Positions 18,130-26,373 of a DNA stretch of 64,000 nt are shown in pieces (positions within the stretch are counted from its first letter, which is position 1; each line of letters opens with the position of its first letter). The position numbers and the translations under genes were made by a program. Under the pieces are notes generated by a model. The model ran no database searches, was not told the DNA's origin, and saw nothing but the letters and a program-made list of their open reading frames with translations. Origin of the DNA: Paenibacillus sp. FSL W8-0186 (lineage in GTDB: Bacteria; Bacillota; Bacilli; Paenibacillales; Paenibacillaceae); assembly GCF_037969765.1 (NCBI RefSeq), contig NZ_CP150207.1, positions 2,156,001-2,220,000 on the forward strand, given 5' to 3'.

Positions 18130-18672
18130 ATGTTAACGGAAAGTCCCAGCATTATATTGATTACCGGGATCATGGCAAGCGGAAAATCGACAGTAGCGCA
18201 GTTGCTATCCGAGCAATTCGAGAAATCGGTGCATCTACGTGGAGATATTTTTCGGAAAATGATTGTAAATAACCGCAAAGAGATTCATCCAGATTCGGGA
18301 AATGATGAGTTGGATCAGTTGCGGCTGCGATATCGGCTGGCCGCACATTCAGCGGAGGCGTATTATCAAGCGGGATTTACAGTTGTAGTTCAAGATGTAG
18401 TTGTCGGACCTTTGCTAAATGATTTTATCTCGTATATCGGTAAACGCCCATTTTATGTAGTGGTGCTTTGTCCAAATACGGAGGTTGTTGCAGCAAGGGA
18501 GGCTGCTCGAACAAAGAAAGGGTACGGTGTTTGGAGCGTTGAAGAGCTAGACGGTGTTTTGCGAAATGAAACGCCTCGTATCGGACTATGGTTGGATTCA
18601 TCAGAGTTGTCCCCTGAAGAGACCGTGAATGAAATTCTCGCGAGACTGTCCAACGAGGCATTGATTTCATAA
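18130..18672 (+). CDS. P-loop kinase, chloramphenicol phosphotransferase-like
   Basis: A 180-residue P-loop NTPase. Walker A is GIMASGKST (residues 14-22), a HLRGDIFRKMI acceptor-type segment follows, then VVVQDVVVGP in the position of Walker B, and AREAARTKKGYG resembles the Arg-rich LID of small-molecule kinases (AAA_33/CPT class). It would phosphorylate a small substrate, which cannot be named. Full length and apparently monocistronic; ribosome site GGGTGGTG. Confidence 0.75.
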   Translation: MLTESPSIILITGIMASGKSTVAQLLSEQFEKSVHLRGDIFRKMIVNNRKEIHPDSGNDELDQLRLRYRLAAHSAEAYYQAGFTVVVQDVVVGPLLNDFISYIGKRPFYVVVLCPNTEVVAAREAARTKKGYGVWSVEELDGVLRNETPRIGLWLDSSELSPEETVNEILARLSNEALIS

Positions 18673-18755
18673 ATAAATGCCTTTTATGGAGAACGTTTAT
18701 TGATATGACCCTAGCTGTGAAAATATTATTTCTAAAAGAACGGGAAGGTGCAGTA

Positions 18756-19002
18756 ATGGATATTACACCACAGGAAGAAAATATGATTACTGCTCTTCGT
18801 GAGGATGAATTATCGCTCATGATGAGAAGAAATCACAAGATAAAAGATTATAATCACTTCATTGCTAACCGAAAGGCGGCCGTCCAGAGGTTTAATTTCG
18901 GAATTATATCGGTGGGTTATTTACGCCAAAGCCGATGATATAGATTCAACGATTTTTGAGATTAAAGATCAGGAACGAAATGTCGTCGAAACGATGGGGT
19001 GA
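18756..19002 (+). pseudogene. Small unknown protein, probably frameshifted
   Basis: An ATG at 18756 behind GGGAAGGTG opens MDITPQEENMITALREDELS and continues with Arg/Lys-rich helix sequence to about 18895, after which the frame soon ends (18938). The neighbouring frame carries sensible sequence, LYRWVIYAKADDIDSTIFEI, ending at 19002. Removing one T in the TTT at about 18894-18898 would join them into roughly 81 residues. No family recognised. Confidence 0.4.
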
Positions 19003-19025
19003 TATGGACGTGTAAAAATAATAGG

Positions 19026-19063
19026 GGGCTTTACATATTAGGTATATCTAACATGTAAAGCCC
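19026..19063 (-). terminator. Terminator of MFS gene
   Basis: GGGCTTTACAT (19026-19036) pairs with ATGTAAAGCCC (19053-19063). On the minus strand the stem is followed by a CCTATTATTTTTA U-rich tail, fitting the end of the MFS gene stopping at 19085. Confidence 0.65.
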
Positions 19064-19084
19064 AAGTTGTTGTGAAGGCAAACT

Positions 19085-20347
19085 CTAGTTCACTATTTCT
19101 TCCTTCGTTCTTGCTCCTTTTTGTAATGATCCAAATCTATACTGGAATACAAGTGCCCCTGCGAAAGAAAGCGTAAAAGCGATTGCTGCAAATATATACA
19201 GCGCCTGAATACTCAAATTATCTGCAATCCATCCCGACAATAATAATGAGACCCCATAGAGGAGAGACATAAGCGAAGATTGGGCTGCGAACAGCGGTGG
19301 CAATTCTGCAGTTGGAATGCTTGTTTGATATAACGTACGCTCCGCCAAATCTTTTACTGCTTGCGAGGCCCCAAGTGCAAGCATTACACTTAGCGCCACC
19401 AAGGGGCTAGTTAGAAAACCAAACCCGAAAGTAAACGCGGTAAAGCAACCACTGCCTACTACGAGCATAATGCCGAGATTCAGTACTTGCCCCGATAGGC
19501 GGCTAATGAGAAGGCTCATGATGACGAACCCGCCTAAGTAAGCGCCGTTTATCCATCCCCACCACATCTCGCTTACATGCAGACGTTCGCCTACGAATAC
19601 GAGCAGGAGTGCACCAGCAAACACGGCCATGAAAAGTCCTTCCCAAACGTTTATCCATAGCAGTACGCGCAGTTTAGGAACGCGATAATAGTGTCGCCAA
19701 CCTGTCTGGATCGAACTGAACCACGAAGAACCGGCAGTAGTTACATTGGGTAGGGTGGTTTCATTTTCGCGGATCAGGGAAGAGACCCACCATCCAGCGC
19801 AAAGCAATAAGGTTGAAAGGACCAGTACTTGGCCAGCGCCGAGCCAAGAGACGACGATAGACCCTAAAGCCCATCCGGCAAGTGAGAAGGTCTGTACGAC
19901 GCTCGCGAGTACACTGTTAGCTTTCAACAGAGAAGCTTCGGGCACAGTTACAGCAACTAAAGACGATCTTACCGGCCCTGCTACACCTTCCAGAATCGAG
20001 ATCAGGAATACAATGCCAACCAGTATGGCGATATTTGGATGGCCTTTGCCAAAAGTAAACATGTACATCGCAAGTACGCTAAGCCCAAGGGCTTGCCCTC
20101 CAAGGCAAATGACAAGAAGACGACTCAAGTTAAACTTGGGTGTGATGACAGGCGCAAAGGTGCTGCCGGCCGTCATGCCGAAAACCCTTAGCAGGGGATA
20201 TAGCGCGGTTATCATTGCCGAGCCGGATAGATGAAATAGTGTAGTAACAAGTGCTAAAATATACCAGACGTCTCCTAAAGTCGAAAGAGCCTGACTGAGC
20301 CAGAGTCTGTGGAATGATTTTGTAAGCAAATGCCTTATCCTTTCCAA
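19085..20347 (-). CDS. MFS transporter (MFS_3 / enterobactin-exporter type)
   Basis: A 420-residue protein with about twelve transmembrane helices. The N-terminal FHRLWLSQALSTLGDVWYIL matches the MFS_3 group, where FRxLWxxQxxSxxGD is typical; SILEGVAGPVRSSLVAVTVP is the loop after helix 4-5. The family covers drug and siderophore exporters; substrate unknown. No adjacent gene on the same strand, so it is probably monocistronic, with a terminator at 19026-19063. Confidence 0.8.
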   Translation of the reverse strand: MERIRHLLTKSFHRLWLSQALSTLGDVWYILALVTTLFHLSGSAMITALYPLLRVFGMTAGSTFAPVITPKFNLSRLLVICLGGQALGLSVLAMYMFTFGKGHPNIAILVGIVFLISILEGVAGPVRSSLVAVTVPEASLLKANSVLASVVQTFSLAGWALGSIVVSWLGAGQVLVLSTLLLCAGWWVSSLIRENETTLPNVTTAGSSWFSSIQTGWRHYYRVPKLRVLLWINVWEGLFMAVFAGALLLVFVGERLHVSEMWWGWINGAYLGGFVIMSLLISRLSGQVLNLGIMLVVGSGCFTAFTFGFGFLTSPLVALSVMLALGASQAVKDLAERTLYQTSIPTAELPPLFAAQSSLMSLLYGVSLLLSGWIADNLSIQALYIFAAIAFTLSFAGALVFQYRFGSLQKGARTKEEIVN

Positions 20348-20557
20348 TATTCAGTTGTTTATGGGAAAAGGAAATGAGAGCTTACAACGGTCTTGCCTCC
20401 GATCAATGGAAAATTAATTTAATCCTAACATAGGACACTATAATTGAATAGGGTAATAATCGAATTATGTTTCAGCAGCAGGTAGTAGTATTTTGGTAAG
20501 TAGCTGACATCCTATAACACTGCATTCACGCTGGGGGTTCCACCTCTTGGTTGTCAT

Positions 20558-20632
20558 ATGTGTAATCATGGAAGAAGCTCAGACAACAAACGACCTAGCC
20601 TAAGTTAAGAGCTATCCTTGGCTGGGTCGTTT
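20558..20632 (+). repeat. 75-bp hairpin repeat, copy B
   Basis: Second copy of the element at 17985-18059. The block GGAAGAAGCTcAGACAACAAA is kept, and the stem AACGACCTAGCC / GGCTGGGTCGTT pairs with one G-U wobble where copy A has a Watson-Crick pair. It occupies the otherwise geneless stretch 20348-20702, where nothing else was recognised. Confidence 0.7.
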
Positions 20633-20702
20633 TATGAATACAAGAACGCTATAACAAATCCCCGCAATTATAAAAAATAACTACAAGGAGACATTAAATT
20701 CT

Positions 20703-21023
20703 ATGACGCCTCAATATTTCTGGGAAATGGTAGATCAGTCAAAAAAACAGGGTGTAGGACAAGTGTTGGAGTGGTTGGCTCGAAAAATAGCTTCGAAGGC
20801 GGGGAAATAACACCATATTCTCAAGCGGGACCTTTCGGCTCCTTGTATCGGTTATGGGAGCGAGTCATGCGATCAATCTTTCGAGGCTAAGCCTATCGGA
20901 CCTGGAGCTTGGAGTCCATTAACATTCGGTGAAGTAATATTTAATTACTTGGATGAGAATTTATTCGATGAGAGGAAGCGGAACCAGCAGACAATCCTTG
21001 AAAGGGATCAAAATAATAAATGA
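20703..21023 (+). pseudogene. Decayed unknown gene with in-frame stop
   Basis: ATG 20703 after an AAGGAGA site opens MTPQYFWEMVDQSKKQGVGQ and stops at TAA 20808-20810. The same frame continues without further stop to 21023, ending GPGAWSPLTFGEVIFNYLDE and an Arg/Gln-rich tail. The start weakly recalls DUF4240 proteins (FW-x2-[IV]-D). The last codons overlap the start of the next gene as ATGA, so the tail was once translationally coupled to it. Confidence 0.4.
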
Positions 21024-21442
21024 TAAACACAGGTTTCAAGGCAATTATAGTGACTTTTTTTCTAAGCTTATATCACTCTATCGTAGGCGAAATAATATTC
21101 TTCGGACTATACTATAATGTCAGTTCCCTTGGAAATAATTTAGACATTATGTCAGTAATTCTGGTTGTGTTATATTCTGTCCCTATTATTCTTTTATATA
21201 AATCAAAGCAACTATTATATCTATTATTGATATTGGTATTTACTCCAATTTGCACTATTTTATCGATATTTGCAGCAGGTATATTATTTCCGTTAGGAGA
21301 AGAGGATTTAGGGGCTGGATTGCTGATCCTCTTTGTTATTGGATTTAATTACTTGTTTGTTTTTTTGGGAACTAGCATAGGAGTAGTTATAAAAATATTA
21401 TTGAAACAATGGAGACTTTTTAAAGAGATTCCTAATGATTAA
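21020..21442 (+). CDS. Small hypothetical membrane protein
   Basis: A 140-residue hydrophobic protein with about four membrane helices (roughly residues 5-30, 40-60, 65-92, 100-128) and a short basic/acidic C-terminal tail. No family recognised. Its ATG overlaps the stop of the decayed gene before it, suggesting an old two-gene operon. A 7-bp perfect hairpin (TGGAGGC/GCCTCCA, 21481-21498) follows. Confidence 0.55.
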   Translation: MINTGFKAIIVTFFLSLYHSIVGEIIFFGLYYNVSSLGNNLDIMSVILVVLYSVPIILLYKSKQLLYLLLILVFTPICTILSIFAAGILFPLGEEDLGAGLLILFVIGFNYLFVFLGTSIGVVIKILLKQWRLFKEIPND

Positions 21443-21560
21443 TTAAGACAGCATATGCATCATCTAACTGTATTCATACATGGAGGCTATCGCCTCCAAC
21501 GTTATCTGAAATCCATGCTTATAAGTCATTATTGAAGAATACAGAAAAAGGTGAATCAAA

Positions 21561-21802
21561 ATGATGATTAACTTAAAAGAATATAAAGATCAAAAGGAAA
21601 TATTTAATTTAATCGCAGACGAGGATTAGGAAAAAAATTAATACAGGAATATATAAGAGAGAACCAAATAAGAAGAGTTGAAGCGGAAACAGATAAGGAT
21701 GCGGTAGATTTTTATAGAAGGCTCGGTTTTAATATAACAAGTTTAGGACAGAAGTATCCTGGAGTAGAACGATTTCAATGTAGTTTAATAATAAGAAAAT
21801 AG
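21561..21802 (+). pseudogene. GNAT acetyltransferase, internally deleted
   Basis: ATG 21561 (after AAAGGTG) gives 22 residues of an N-terminal GNAT segment and then a stop. In another frame, directly after, comes the acetyl-CoA-binding part (GLGKKLIQEYIRENQIRRVE) and the C-terminal FYRRLGFNI motif, ending at 21802. The middle of the usual ~140-residue domain is missing, so this is an internal deletion rather than a sequencing error. Confidence 0.7.
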
Positions 21803-21849
21803 AAAAACCTTTTTGGACATATTATTTGCCGATCATATAATCAGTTTGC

Positions 21850-22208
21850 CTAAATTATGATAAGTGCGAAAACAATTACGAAAAACATGGCGATAGGCTT
21901 TGACACTATAAATGATTTATCTTTTAAATAATCGGGACTCACTGCCCCAAGAAGCATAACGAACACTAAAAAAACAATGCCACTGCAAATAACCGACATC
22001 AATTTGATTGTGATGGCCACGTAATCGGAGGGCATCATCACCATAAGCATCGTTCCCATATGCCGCCCATTATTCCAACTGCCCCGCCAATCAACATTCC
22101 GATCATAGTAGAATGAAAAAACTGATCCAGAAGCCATACAGCGACTAAACCGCCCATTGCCAAGCCAATAGTCATTCCTAAGGCCATCGCCGCCATCATG
22201 CCAATCAT
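21850..22208 (-). pseudogene. Membrane protein gene, frameshifted
   Basis: From ATG 22208 the minus strand reads MIGMMAAMALGMTIGLAMGG and further Gly/Met-rich helices, then ends early. The following sequence in another frame (MGTMLMVMMPSDYVAITIKL and onward) gives two more helices and stops at 21850. The frames meet near 22060-22063, where one extra base would restore a protein of about 118 residues. Met/Gly-rich helices of this kind occur in small Bacillales membrane proteins of unknown function. Its start region overlaps the opposite-strand ORF at 22198. Confidence 0.5.
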
Positions 22209-22605
22209 GGAGGGCAACTGTCTTTTCTTTAGAAGAAGTATTACAAGTTCAACACCAGAACCTATATTAATTGGAGATAATAATATTGGTGATGGTTATG
22301 CCGTTACAATTGACGAGAAATCGCCAGTAATTCAAATTGATTTTAATAGCTATGTTGGCTACTCGGTGTTAAACGAATCGTTCACCGTTTGGGATGATTA
22401 CGAAGAGTTTGAGGGAAGAGCATTTAGAATTTATAGTAAGTCGAGGTACTTAGATTTTATTGGTGCTGGGACAATAGCTTCGGAAGAGTATCCAGGACCC
22501 TTCAAACATTATGGTGTGTCTTGTCTGAATCATATCGTTAACATTGTCTCAACGGAGAAACCAGTAGTTATGGAAGTAAGCAGGGAGAAGTTGAGGAACT
22601 GTTAA
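22198..22605 (+). CDS. Hypothetical protein, probably 5'-truncated
   Basis: Up to 135 residues. From about residue 16 the sequence looks like a real folded domain (PEPILIGDNNIGDGYAVTID and later FNSYVGYSVLNESF), but the first 15 residues come from DNA that also encodes the opposite-strand membrane protein, and no ribosome site precedes the ATG. It therefore looks like a gene whose front was replaced at a deletion junction near 22235. No family recognised. Confidence 0.4.
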   Translation: MPIMEGNCLFFRRSITSSTPEPILIGDNNIGDGYAVTIDEKSPVIQIDFNSYVGYSVLNESFTVWDDYEEFEGRAFRIYSKSRYLDFIGAGTIASEEYPGPFKHYGVSCLNHIVNIVSTEKPVVMEVSREKLRNC

Positions 22606-22623
22606 TAAATTGGAGGCTTATTC

Positions 22624-23181
22624 ATGGATGTAGATAAATTATTCAGTGAATCCCCTGAATTTTATACAGATCGGGTACACCTAAGGCGTATTATCTTGAA
22701 AGACATTACTGATTACTATGATCTTGCCTCTGACCCGGATGTAACAGCATACACGATGTGGAATACTCATCACACCCTTGAAGAAAGTCAAAATTACATC
22801 GAGTCCGTGCTGAGAAAGTATAATAACAAGGAAGCATATCATTGGGGTATTATAGAACGCAAGAGTGGAAAACTCATTGGGAGAACAGGATTTATTAGTT
22901 TTGATGTAAATCATGATAGAACTGAGATTGGTTTTGCAATCTCTAAAAAATATTGGGGCCAAGGGATTGTAGTAGAAGCTACTCGGGAAATCCTTCGCTA
23001 CGGGTTCGATACGATGGGGTTAAACCGGATTGAGGGAAGATGTAATCATGATAACGTAGGATCAAGACGAGTTATGGAGAAATTAGGGATGAAATTTGAA
23101 GGAATACTACGAAAACAATTGAAGATCAAGGGGAATTATGCGGATCAGAAAATATATTCATTAGTAAAAGACGATTTGTAA
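22624..23181 (+). CDS. GNAT acetyltransferase, RimJ/RimL type
   Basis: A 185-residue N-acetyltransferase. TDRVHLRRIILKDITDYYDL opens the fold, EIGFAISKKYWGQGIVVEAT holds the acetyl-CoA loop, and NRIEGRCNHDNVGSRRVMEK plus LGMKFEGILR are typical of ribosomal-protein or aminoglycoside/antibiotic N-acetyltransferases of the RimJ/L group. Substrate unknown. Full length, with GGAGG at 22611-22615. The next gene starts 39 bp later on the same strand. Confidence 0.85.
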   Translation: MDVDKLFSESPEFYTDRVHLRRIILKDITDYYDLASDPDVTAYTMWNTHHTLEESQNYIESVLRKYNNKEAYHWGIIERKSGKLIGRTGFISFDVNHDRTEIGFAISKKYWGQGIVVEATREILRYGFDTMGLNRIEGRCNHDNVGSRRVMEKLGMKFEGILRKQLKIKGNYADQKIYSLVKDDL

Positions 23182-23220
23182 GCATGCCCTATTCACACAT
23201 CGCGGCCTGAGAGGAGTATT

Positions 23221-24000
23221 ATGATGAGTGTTGTTACTGTAAACGGGGTTCAGCTCTACTATGAAGTAGTTGGATCGGGAAAACCCATTGTCTTTACGCA
23301 TGGTGCTTCATGGAATCATAAACAGTGGAAACAACAGGTAGAATACTTCTCGCAGTTTTATCAAACTATTGTATGGGATGTAAGGGGGCATGGGAAATCT
23401 ACTTTGCCTGAAGGTAGAGTAGATTCTGAGGATTTTAGCAAAGACTTGCTTGGTTTATTGGATCATCTCCAGATAGAGTCTGCGGCGTTATGCGGTTTAT
23501 CTTTGGGAGGCCATATTTCTTTGCAAACGGCAATTCGATATCCTAAGAAAGTATCGGGCCTTATTCTAATTGGCACACCTTTTACAAACACATTTAATTT
23601 GTATGAAAAATTGGCCGTACCGATCAATCGCTGGTCTGCTTGCTTCATTTCCATGAAGACCCTAGCAAAACTATCTGCCAATGCATTATCCAAATTCAAC
23701 CCGGAAAACAAAGCTTATATATTAGAGGCCGTGCAAATGATTCCACACAACAACTGGATTCGGCTGTGGGATGCGATCACTCGCATGGAAAGTGGTGATG
23801 ATTTGCATTCCGTGCAATGCCCGACTTTATTACTATGCGGGGAGCATGATTCGATGACTATGAGACAACAAAAGTACATGGAAAAGCATATTCAAAACAC
23901 TACATTGAAAGTAGTACATCGAGCTCATCATGCAACCAATATGGATAACCCGCAGCAGGTAAATGAGTATTTGAAGCACTTTTTAGAACGAAATATTTAA
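23221..24000 (+). CDS. Alpha/beta hydrolase
   Basis: A 259-residue alpha/beta-hydrolase. FTHGASWNHKQW provides the oxyanion region, GLSLGGH the nucleophile Ser (about residue 93), CGEHDSMT the Asp and HRAHHATN the His. Closest in style to 3-oxoadipate enol-lactonase/haloperoxidase-like esterases; substrate unknown. Two consecutive ATGs (23221, 23224) follow a GAGAGGAG site. Ends 17 bp before a hairpin terminator. Confidence 0.85.
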   Translation: MMSVVTVNGVQLYYEVVGSGKPIVFTHGASWNHKQWKQQVEYFSQFYQTIVWDVRGHGKSTLPEGRVDSEDFSKDLLGLLDHLQIESAALCGLSLGGHISLQTAIRYPKKVSGLILIGTPFTNTFNLYEKLAVPINRWSACFISMKTLAKLSANALSKFNPENKAYILEAVQMIPHNNWIRLWDAITRMESGDDLHSVQCPTLLLCGEHDSMTMRQQKYMEKHIQNTTLKVVHRAHHATNMDNPQQVNEYLKHFLERNI

Positions 24001-24016
24001 TTAGTTAAGACTGAAA

Positions 24017-24060
24017 AAGGCATTTTGAGGTGGCTAAACCACTTTAAAGCGCCTTCTTTT
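24017..24060 (+). terminator. Terminator after alpha/beta hydrolase
   Basis: An imperfect long hairpin: outer AAGGC/GCCTT and inner GGTGG/CCACT stems around CTAAA, followed by CTTTTATTATT. Confidence 0.6.
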
Positions 24061-24142
24061 ATTATTACAGGAATTCTTACATGTTCAAGGCTTCCATTGA
24101 ATATATATTATAGATTATCTCTGTAAAAGGAGGTTTATTTAT

Positions 24143-24547
24143 ATGAATAACTTTAATTCTGTTTGCGAGCAATTTGCTCATATTCTTAAAGGAAAAAGCA
24201 CCATAAACCAAGATGCTTGTTCTGTATCATTGCATCGCAATTTTAAGGTAACTGTTCAAGGGCGCATGAGTAGGTCTGTTGCGCCAGCTGAAGTCATGTT
24301 TGAATCACTGGATCAAAGCGGTAACGCGCTATGCTTGGCTGAAATTGCAATTTTAGAAGAAGAAATTCCTCGCTTTATGTACTCGATAATCCAACAAGGA
24401 TTGATTGTTAGTGCCTTGCATAACCACTGGTTATATACGAGACCTTTAATCATGTATATACACATCCAATCTGTTGAGCCTCCGTTAAATTTTGCAAAGA
24501 AAATGGCATATTCATTTTCAGCCTTAAGCAGTTATCCAGTTGAATGA
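24143..24547 (+). CDS. DUF1259 (LppY/LpqO-like) protein
   Basis: A 134-residue protein matching the DUF1259 pattern: FAHILKGKSTINQDACSVSL, a beta-rich middle, then the family hallmark EEEIPRFMYSIIQQGLIVSA followed by LHNHWL and MYIHIQ. Family members in actinobacteria are lipoproteins; this copy has no signal peptide. Biochemical role not known. Good ribosome site (AAAGGAGG). Confidence 0.75.
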   Translation: MNNFNSVCEQFAHILKGKSTINQDACSVSLHRNFKVTVQGRMSRSVAPAEVMFESLDQSGNALCLAEIAILEEEIPRFMYSIIQQGLIVSALHNHWLYTRPLIMYIHIQSVEPPLNFAKKMAYSFSALSSYPVE

Positions 24548-24558
24548 TGTAACGCAAG

Positions 24559-24732
24559 ATGAATCAGACGACACAAAACTATCATGGTCTCCTTATCCAT
24601 CCTGTTTTGATAACGGATGAGAATGTAACGATTCTGATTGATACCGGGTATAGTCAAAGCAAAAAAGGCCCAGTTCAAGGCCTTTTTTGCTGTATAGGGA
24701 GGGGCTATAAAACTAGTAGCATAATGCCCTAG
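24559..24732 (+). pseudogene. MBL-fold hydrolase, N-terminal remnant
   Basis: The reading frame starts MNQTTQNYHGLLIHPVLITD and then TILIDTGYSQ, the first strands of metallo-beta-lactamase-fold proteins (normally HPTLIxDDxxxxLIDTG). After about 34 residues it runs straight into a terminator hairpin (24659-24690). The HxHxDH metal motif and everything after are absent, so only a fragment remains. Confidence 0.65.
24659..24690. terminator. Bidirectional terminator
   Basis: GCAAAAAAGGCC (24659-24670) pairs perfectly with GGCCTTTTTTGC (24679-24690), giving a U-run on either strand. It separates the plus-strand fragment from the end of the minus-strand gentisate operon. Confidence 0.85.
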
Positions 24733-25850
24733 GGAAGCAGCGGTTCGAAATGGCTTGTCACCCGTTGATGACCTCCATTTTCCTCGTAAGCTTCCTCGCG
24801 TTCCAGTTCAAATTTTTCCATAATGGGCAGGTCGCTTGCTGAGAACAGATAGGATTCCTCCTCTGCGACATGTTCATGCAGCGCCCAGTTCGGTATCACT
24901 AGGAAGTCGCCTTCAGACCAGTCGAATCGAACGCCGTCGATCACGGAGTAGCCAGAACCCTTATAAATTTGATAAATGACGGAATGGGTATGGCGATGCG
25001 CTTTCGAGTGAAATCCTTTTGGCAGCTTTTGCATCCACGAAGCAATGTTAGGGTTTGCTGTTTTGCCGTTGGATGGGTTAATAAATTCAACCGCAAATCC
25101 ATCGTAAGGATCTGGTTCGTATTGTGACAAGCCTTTAAGGGCAGCAGCGGTTTGAGACCATTTGAAGGATCCGAGCGGTGCAACCTTCGCATGACGGTCG
25201 GAAATCGGACGCACCATACCGCCTTCGTAGCGGCGAGCAGAATAATTGTCCGGCATCTGCGGCTGCTCAATTTTGTCTGGATAAGGTTCGAAGAAGGTTC
25301 CGCCAATCGCATAGATCGTCGGGATATCCAGACAATCCATCCAGATCATCGGCTTATCTCCCGGATGAGAATGACCGTGCCACAAGCCTTTCGGGGTGGT
25401 CAGGAAATCGCCTTCCTCCATAAATATACGTTCGCCCTGTACGATCGAGTATGCGCCCTCACCCTTCATAATAAAGCGAAGCGCGCTTTGGGTATGGCGG
25501 TGTGACGGTGCTGTTTCACCAGGCAGGATTAACTGAACGGCAGCATAAAGGGTATGAGTGGTAGAGGCCCAGCCCCAGGGCTGGCGGCCTGTTAATCCGG
25601 GGTTTTGAAGATAAATCGCTCGCCGCTCGCCGCCTCGATCAGGGGTGAAGATTTCACTTGCAGCCATTAGCTTTTCATGCAGCAGCTCCCACTTCCACAA
25701 ATAAGGAATGGCCTGAGGTTTTGGGGTATGATTCATTAAAGCAGGAATGGCATGCCATAACGGACCCAGGTGATAACGCTCTATATCCTCATTAAAATCC
25801 TTTACGATTTTACTTTGAAAAAAATCATTCGTTTCAGCCATTCGTGTCAC
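24729..25850 (-). CDS. Gentisate 1,2-dioxygenase
   Basis: A 373-residue bicupin. The first cupin carries SHRHTQSALRFIMKGEG and GDFLTTPKGLWHGHSH, which supply the Fe(II) His ligands; the second carries KAHRHTHSVIYQIYKGSG and VIPNWALHEH. Length and the PLWHAIPALM and YLWKWELL segments are typical of gentisate 1,2-dioxygenase, which opens the ring of gentisate to maleylpyruvate. It is the last gene of a three-gene minus-strand operon whose other members encode the next two steps. Confidence 0.9.
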   Translation of the reverse strand: MTRMAETNDFFQSKIVKDFNEDIERYHLGPLWHAIPALMNHTPKPQAIPYLWKWELLHEKLMAASEIFTPDRGGERRAIYLQNPGLTGRQPWGWASTTHTLYAAVQLILPGETAPSHRHTQSALRFIMKGEGAYSIVQGERIFMEEGDFLTTPKGLWHGHSHPGDKPMIWMDCLDIPTIYAIGGTFFEPYPDKIEQPQMPDNYSARRYEGGMVRPISDRHAKVAPLGSFKWSQTAAALKGLSQYEPDPYDGFAVEFINPSNGKTANPNIASWMQKLPKGFHSKAHRHTHSVIYQIYKGSGYSVIDGVRFDWSEGDFLVIPNWALHEHVAEEESYLFSASDLPIMEKFELEREEAYEENGGHQRVTSHFEPLLP

Positions 25851-25872
25851 GCCTCTCTTTCAATTTATGTTG

Positions 25873-26361
25873 TTATTTCGCTGTGTTAAATTGCTCGATA
25901 TTGCGTTTAATTTGCTTGTCATGCGAATTGGCATGGTCCACTACCAAATGTTGAATGACAAAAGACAGGGGCTTTGTGCCAAAACGCGGGTTGCGGCTCG
26001 GGGATTCCTGTTGAAGCTGATCGCTTGTGATCGGACCTAATACCTGCTCAACCCGCTGTATGATTTGTTCAAGCGAAGCCAGCACTTCGTGAAGGGAACG
26101 CTGGCCGGCCGAAGCTAATGCAGCCAAACGCTTCTCATCCTGAAGGCCGCGTCCCCATTCCGTCCCGGGCTTACCTAACAGTCTAGTGATTTCATCCAGC
26201 CAATACGGGAGGGCTTCATCCACATGGACCAGTACTTCCATTACAGACCATTTGTCTTCTGCAGGCTTCCATTTTATAAGTTCTGGGGACAACCCTTTTG
26301 AGGTTGTAATGATTTGCTCTAAGGAGCGCTGCGTGCTTTCAATCGCAACCTGCATGTTCAT
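25873..26361 (-). CDS. DinB-family protein, probable maleylpyruvate isomerase
   Basis: A 162-residue four-helix DinB-fold protein. The three metal-site His are in VLVHVDEALPYW (His46) and in LVVDHANSHDKQI near the C-terminus. Members of this superfamily include mycothiol-dependent and cysteine-dependent maleylpyruvate isomerases; a cysteine-dependent one was described in a Paenibacillus gentisate pathway. Location between gentisate dioxygenase (22 bp) and fumarylpyruvate hydrolase (12 bp) makes this the missing isomerase step. Cofactor (cysteine, bacillithiol or none) cannot be read from sequence. Confidence 0.8.
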   Translation of the reverse strand: MNMQVAIESTQRSLEQIITTSKGLSPELIKWKPAEDKWSVMEVLVHVDEALPYWLDEITRLLGKPGTEWGRGLQDEKRLAALASAGQRSLHEVLASLEQIIQRVEQVLGPITSDQLQQESPSRNPRFGTKPLSFVIQHLVVDHANSHDKQIKRNIEQFNTAK

Positions 26362-26373
26362 GTAAATACCTCC

